This document shows, one piece after another, positions 4,754-6,989 of a DNA stretch of 6,989 bases. How positions within the stretch are numbered: the stretch's first letter is position 1; each line of letters starts with the position of its first letter. This DNA is from Methanocella_A sp964548585 (lineage in GTDB: Archaea; Halobacteriota; Methanocellia; Methanocellales; Methanocellaceae): the NCBI GenBank assembly GCA_964548585.1, contig CAZJRS010000112.1:1-6989 (forward strand). The letters are read 5' to 3'. Under the pieces are notes generated by a model that was not told the DNA's origin, did no database searches, and saw only the letters and a list, made by a program, of their open reading frames with translations. The translations under genes were made by a program, and so were the position numbers.

Positions 4754-6211
4754 TTACCGGCGCCTGATGACGATAATTGCGATGAGCACCGATAGGATGG
4801 CGATCAGGGCAGGAACTGCTCCGAAGCCAGGTATGGCGGTGTTGAGCGGGTGAGATTTTTTCCATGCCGCTTCTGTGATGGTCGTGTTATTGGCCAGAGC
4901 ATAAGCGATGTCGGCTTTGATGACTGCATTTCGGTAGTCATCCCGGGCGTAATCGCTAAGGGACTGATTATAATACGTCCGAGATTCGTTAAGCTCGTCT
5001 AGAGCCGCAGGGCTGGATAGCTGACCTATATTACTGATCTTTTCCCGGGCTTGCTGCTGGTGATAGTCGGCGTCGGATTTCATGGCCTGCACGGCAAGTG
5101 CCTGTGCAACGCTGGCCTTATTGGTGGCATTGATATATGCTGAGTCGTTAAAATCTGCCATGGCGGAGTCCATTTTAGTTCGGGCTTCCCGGAGCAGGTT
5201 TCCGGCAGGGACGCTGGTAAGGTTATCAGACTTTGAGATAGTTTGCCGGGCCGAATCGAGAGCATTTTGAGCGATACTGCGGGATTCATCGGTCTGGTTT
5301 GTCTCGGCCTGGTAGTGGAACTGGGCGTTTATCGCGTTGTTTATGGCAGTATCTGCGGCTACCACTTCAGATTTTGCCTTCACGAGATCTTCCGCATCAA
5401 GGTAAAGGCTTGCCTGACGCAGGTGGGATAGCGATTCATTGATCAGTCTTCGGGTTTCAGGGCTGTCCGAGCCGGAAAGCGTGACAATCCGAGTGTTGAC
5501 GGCATTGATCATATCCAGCATGATGTTCTTTTTAGTCAGGAAATCGCTTTCTGATGTCCTGGCCTGCCGCAAATTTAGCGTGATATTGTAGGTCTTATTA
5601 ATCGCTTTCTCGAAATCGTTGGAGTTATATGCGCTCCACCCGTCGAGCATGTCAGACGTGGCATTGAACATGTCTAATTTGGCTGCCTTGCTGGTATAGT
5701 TGGCAGACCGGGCATCGTTCAGCGACTGGTTTGCATCCTGCAGAAGCTGGAGTGACTGCAGCCGGAACGGAGAATCTACATTGAGGTATCCGGGGGGCGT
5801 TACTACCGTGTCGCTCACCCATGCCGCAGAAGCTGTATCATACCGGGTGATGTCGATCTTGAAGAAGTACTTATGATAGCCGACGCTCGTGTTCTTGTTG
5901 CAGCTAATCAGGAACTGACCCGGCCGTGTCTGGGTGTTTGACTCGACCTGCACGTAGCTGTTACCATAGTCGAGAGAATAGTAGGTCCCCTCTGGCATCC
6001 AGTCATAGTGCACACCCACTTTGTATATCCGGACAGAATAGTCTTCGTTGTTGCGTATATCCAGATCGGCTGCCATAACCTGGCCTTGCAGAAGCGAATC
6101 CGTTGGCAGGGAGAGATTGACAGATACATTGGACGACGCTCCGGCCACAGGAGCCATGGCGCACATTCCGATCAGCAGTATGGGCAACAATAGAAGCAGC
6201 CGATGATTCAT
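4754..6211 (-). CDS. PGF-CTERM surface glycoprotein with four degenerate helical repeats
   Basis: This is a predicted exported, membrane-anchored protein of 485 residues. It has a signal peptide (MNHRLLLLLPILL to about AGA, residue 25), then a beta-rich domain (about 28-148) like those of archaeal surface proteins, a long helical region (about 150-442), and a C-terminal anchor: IPGF with PGF at 461-463, hydrophobic residues 466-482 and a final RRR. That is the PGF-CTERM tripartite signal, normally cut and lipid-linked by archaeosortase A. Seventeen Asn-x-Ser/Thr sequons suggest heavy glycosylation. The helical region holds four diverged repeats with a shared signature [D/A]-[aromatic/Leu]-x-x-A near residues 199, 275, 358 and 425. 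The ATG at 6211 is preferred because it opens a standard signal peptide; an in-frame TTG at 6232, with AAGG upstream, would add seven residues. A lipoprotein with one similar motif follows on the same strand. The exact function is unknown. Confidence 0.87.
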   Translation of the reverse strand: MNHRLLLLLPILLIGMCAMAPVAGASSNVSVNLSLPTDSLLQGQVMAADLDIRNNEDYSVRIYKVGVHYDWMPEGTYYSLDYGNSYVQVESNTQTRPGQFLISCNKNTSVGYHKYFFKIDITRYDTASAAWVSDTVVTPPGYLNVDSPFRLQSLQLLQDANQSLNDARSANYTSKAAKLDMFNATSDMLDGWSAYNSNDFEKAINKTYNITLNLRQARTSESDFLTKKNIMLDMINAVNTRIVTLSGSDSPETRRLINESLSHLRQASLYLDAEDLVKAKSEVVAADTAINNAINAQFHYQAETNQTDESRSIAQNALDSARQTISKSDNLTSVPAGNLLREARTKMDSAMADFNDSAYINATNKASVAQALAVQAMKSDADYHQQQAREKISNIGQLSSPAALDELNESRTYYNQSLSDYARDDYRNAVIKADIAYALANNTTITEAAWKKSHPLNTAIPGFGAVPALIAILSVLIAIIVIRRR

Positions 6212-6279
6212 GGGCGATAATAAGATCAGCAAGGCTCTTAACCTTTATGGTTTTTGGGGAAAAAAGATCGGTTTGCGAT

Positions 6280-6291
6280 GATAAATATAAA
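6280..6291 (-). promoter_or_regulatory. TATA-box promoter of the PGF-CTERM glycoprotein gene
   Basis: On the minus strand the bases read TTTATATTTATC, a strong archaeal TATA match. Transcription would start near 6258, upstream of both candidate start codons (TTG at 6232 and ATG at 6211). It may also drive the lipoprotein gene downstream. Confidence 0.55.
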
Positions 6292-6320
6292 GAAAAGAAG
6301 ATGGATGAGACCCGAGGTCG

Positions 6321-6337
6321 GCGGCTGTATCAGCCGC
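6321..6337 (-). terminator. GCGGCTG hairpin downstream of pdxS
   Basis: GCGGCTG (6321-6327) and CAGCCGC (6331-6337) form a perfect seven-pair stem with a three-base loop, 13 nt past the pdxS stop on the minus strand. A pyrimidine-rich stretch with several T residues (complement of 6289-6300) follows about 20 nt later and could release polymerase. The T tract is too distant for a textbook terminator, so the call is tentative. Confidence 0.35.
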
Positions 6338-6360
6338 ACGCCAGCCGCATTACCAGCCGC
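6331..6360. repeat. Three copies of CAGCCGC in tandem, 11-12 nt apart
   Basis: CAGCCGC occurs at 6331-6337, 6342-6348 and 6354-6360. The last copy encodes the end of PdxS (the Arg-Gly-Trp tail) and the first forms one arm of the downstream hairpin. The single inverted copy at 6321-6327 could pair with any of the three, allowing alternative stems around the pdxS stop codon. Confidence 0.5.
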
Positions 6361-6989
6361 GGGTCTGCAGGATCTCTTCCTTGGGTATGGTGCTGACACC
6401 AATGCCCTTCATGGGGTTGCCAATGCCTTTTGAGACTTCGGCAAGCTTTGCGGGGTTGTCGTAGTTGTTGACCGCTTCGACGATAGCTTTTGCCATCTTT
6501 TCAGGGACGTCGGACTTGAAGATACCGGAACCGACAAAGACACCGTCTGCGCCCAGCCTCATCATTAAAGCTGCATCGGCGGGTGTGGCCACGCCGCCTG
6601 CGGCGAAGTTGACAACCGGGATACGCTGGAGCTGAGCCGTCTCGATGACCAGCGCTGCGGGTGCTTCGATGGTCCGGGCGTACCTTGCAAGCTCCTCAAG
6701 GGTCATACCCTTGAGGGCGCGGATTTCGCCCTGGATCTGCTTCATGTGCTTGACTGCTTCGGAGACATCTCCTGTGCCGGCTTCACCCTTGGTCCTGATC
6801 ATGGCAGCACCCTCTTCGATCCTGCGGAGAGCTTCCCCGAGGTTCCTGGCGCCGCACACAAAGGGCACGGGGAACTTGGTCTTTTCGATGTTATACTTTT
6901 CATCGGCTGGAGTGAGGACTTCGGACTCGTCCACCATGTCGACACCCAAAGCCTGGAACATTTCAGCTTCTAAAAATTCGCCAATCGGG
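6350..6989 (-). CDS. pdxS: Pyridoxal 5'-phosphate synthase lyase subunit PdxS (5' end off window)
   Basis: PdxS condenses ribose 5-phosphate, glyceraldehyde 3-phosphate and ammonia supplied by the glutaminase PdxT into pyridoxal 5'-phosphate. It forms a dodecamer of TIM barrels in the cytoplasm. The visible 212 residues are the C-terminal two thirds. The reading frame stays open to the window edge, beginning IGEFLEAEMFQALGVD, which aligns with the conserved IGHFVEAQ region of the family, so the Met at 6961 is internal and not the start. Family motifs follow: DESEVLTPAD, RTKGEAGTG (its Lys matches the second catalytic lysine, Lys149 in Bacillus subtilis), VNFAAGGVATPADAA and the phosphate-binding GADGVFVGSGIF, ending in the typical RGW. 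The first catalytic lysine (Lys81 equivalent) lies off the window. pdxT is not visible here. A GC-rich hairpin follows the stop. Confidence 0.97.
   Translation of the reverse strand, partial: PIGEFLEAEMFQALGVDMVDESEVLTPADEKYNIEKTKFPVPFVCGARNLGEALRRIEEGAAMIRTKGEAGTGDVSEAVKHMKQIQGEIRALKGMTLEELARYARTIEAPAALVIETAQLQRIPVVNFAAGGVATPADAALMMRLGADGVFVGSGIFKSDVPEKMAKAIVEAVNNYDNPAKLAEVSKGIGNPMKGIGVSTIPKEEILQTRGW

Noticed and set aside
6301..6312. Twelve-base string atggatgagacc, also present on the minus strand at 3108-3119
   Set aside because: The flanks differ entirely and no larger repeat or mobile-element end surrounds either copy, so I treat it as coincidence.
6350..6961. Met at 6961 as the start of PdxS
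   Set aside because: The frame continues to the window edge and encodes the conserved segment before it, so the start lies outside the window.

Overview
The window looks like a piece of a euryarchaeal methanogen chromosome, most plausibly from the Methanocella / Methanomicrobia side. This is an inference from gene content: a deoxyhypusine synthase-family gene, a NucS/EndoMS mismatch endonuclease ending in a PCNA-binding motif, an archaeal PdxS, a PGF-CTERM surface protein, a lipobox protein, and TATA-box promoters instead of -35/-10 boxes. No rRNA, tRNA, CRISPR array or insertion sequence is visible.

Layout from left to right: (1) the 5' end of an ABC transporter ATPase on the minus strand, cut by the left edge; (2) a divergent promoter region; (3) a tight plus-strand three-gene operon of a deoxyhypusine synthase-family enzyme, a 98-residue four-cysteine protein and a YkgJ-type CxxCxxCC metal-binding protein; (4) a hairpin where this operon meets a convergent minus-strand gene for an AT-richer eight-helix membrane protein of unknown role; (5) a second divergent promoter region leading to plus-strand nucS; (6) a hairpin with T tracts on both strands, serving both nucS and the convergent minus-strand lipoprotein gene; (7) a large minus-strand surface glycoprotein with a PGF-CTERM anchor, 74 nt upstream of the lipoprotein gene; (8) the 3' two thirds of pdxS on the minus strand, cut by the right edge.

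Two groupings deserve attention. The first is the operon at 340-2269. Its first enzyme keeps the DHS catalytic Glu/Trp/Lys motif but lacks several polyamine-pocket residues of canonical DHS, and it is followed by two cysteine-rich putative metal-binding proteins, one of them in the PF03692 family that also contains the flagellin lysine methylase FliB. This could be an undescribed polyamine or protein-lysine modification pathway. The second is the pair at 4026-6211: a membrane-anchored glycoprotein with four degenerate helical repeats and a lipoprotein that carries the same repeat signature once. They probably act together on the outer face of the cell membrane. pdxS (vitamin B6 synthesis) and nucS (mismatch cleavage) are ordinary housekeeping genes.
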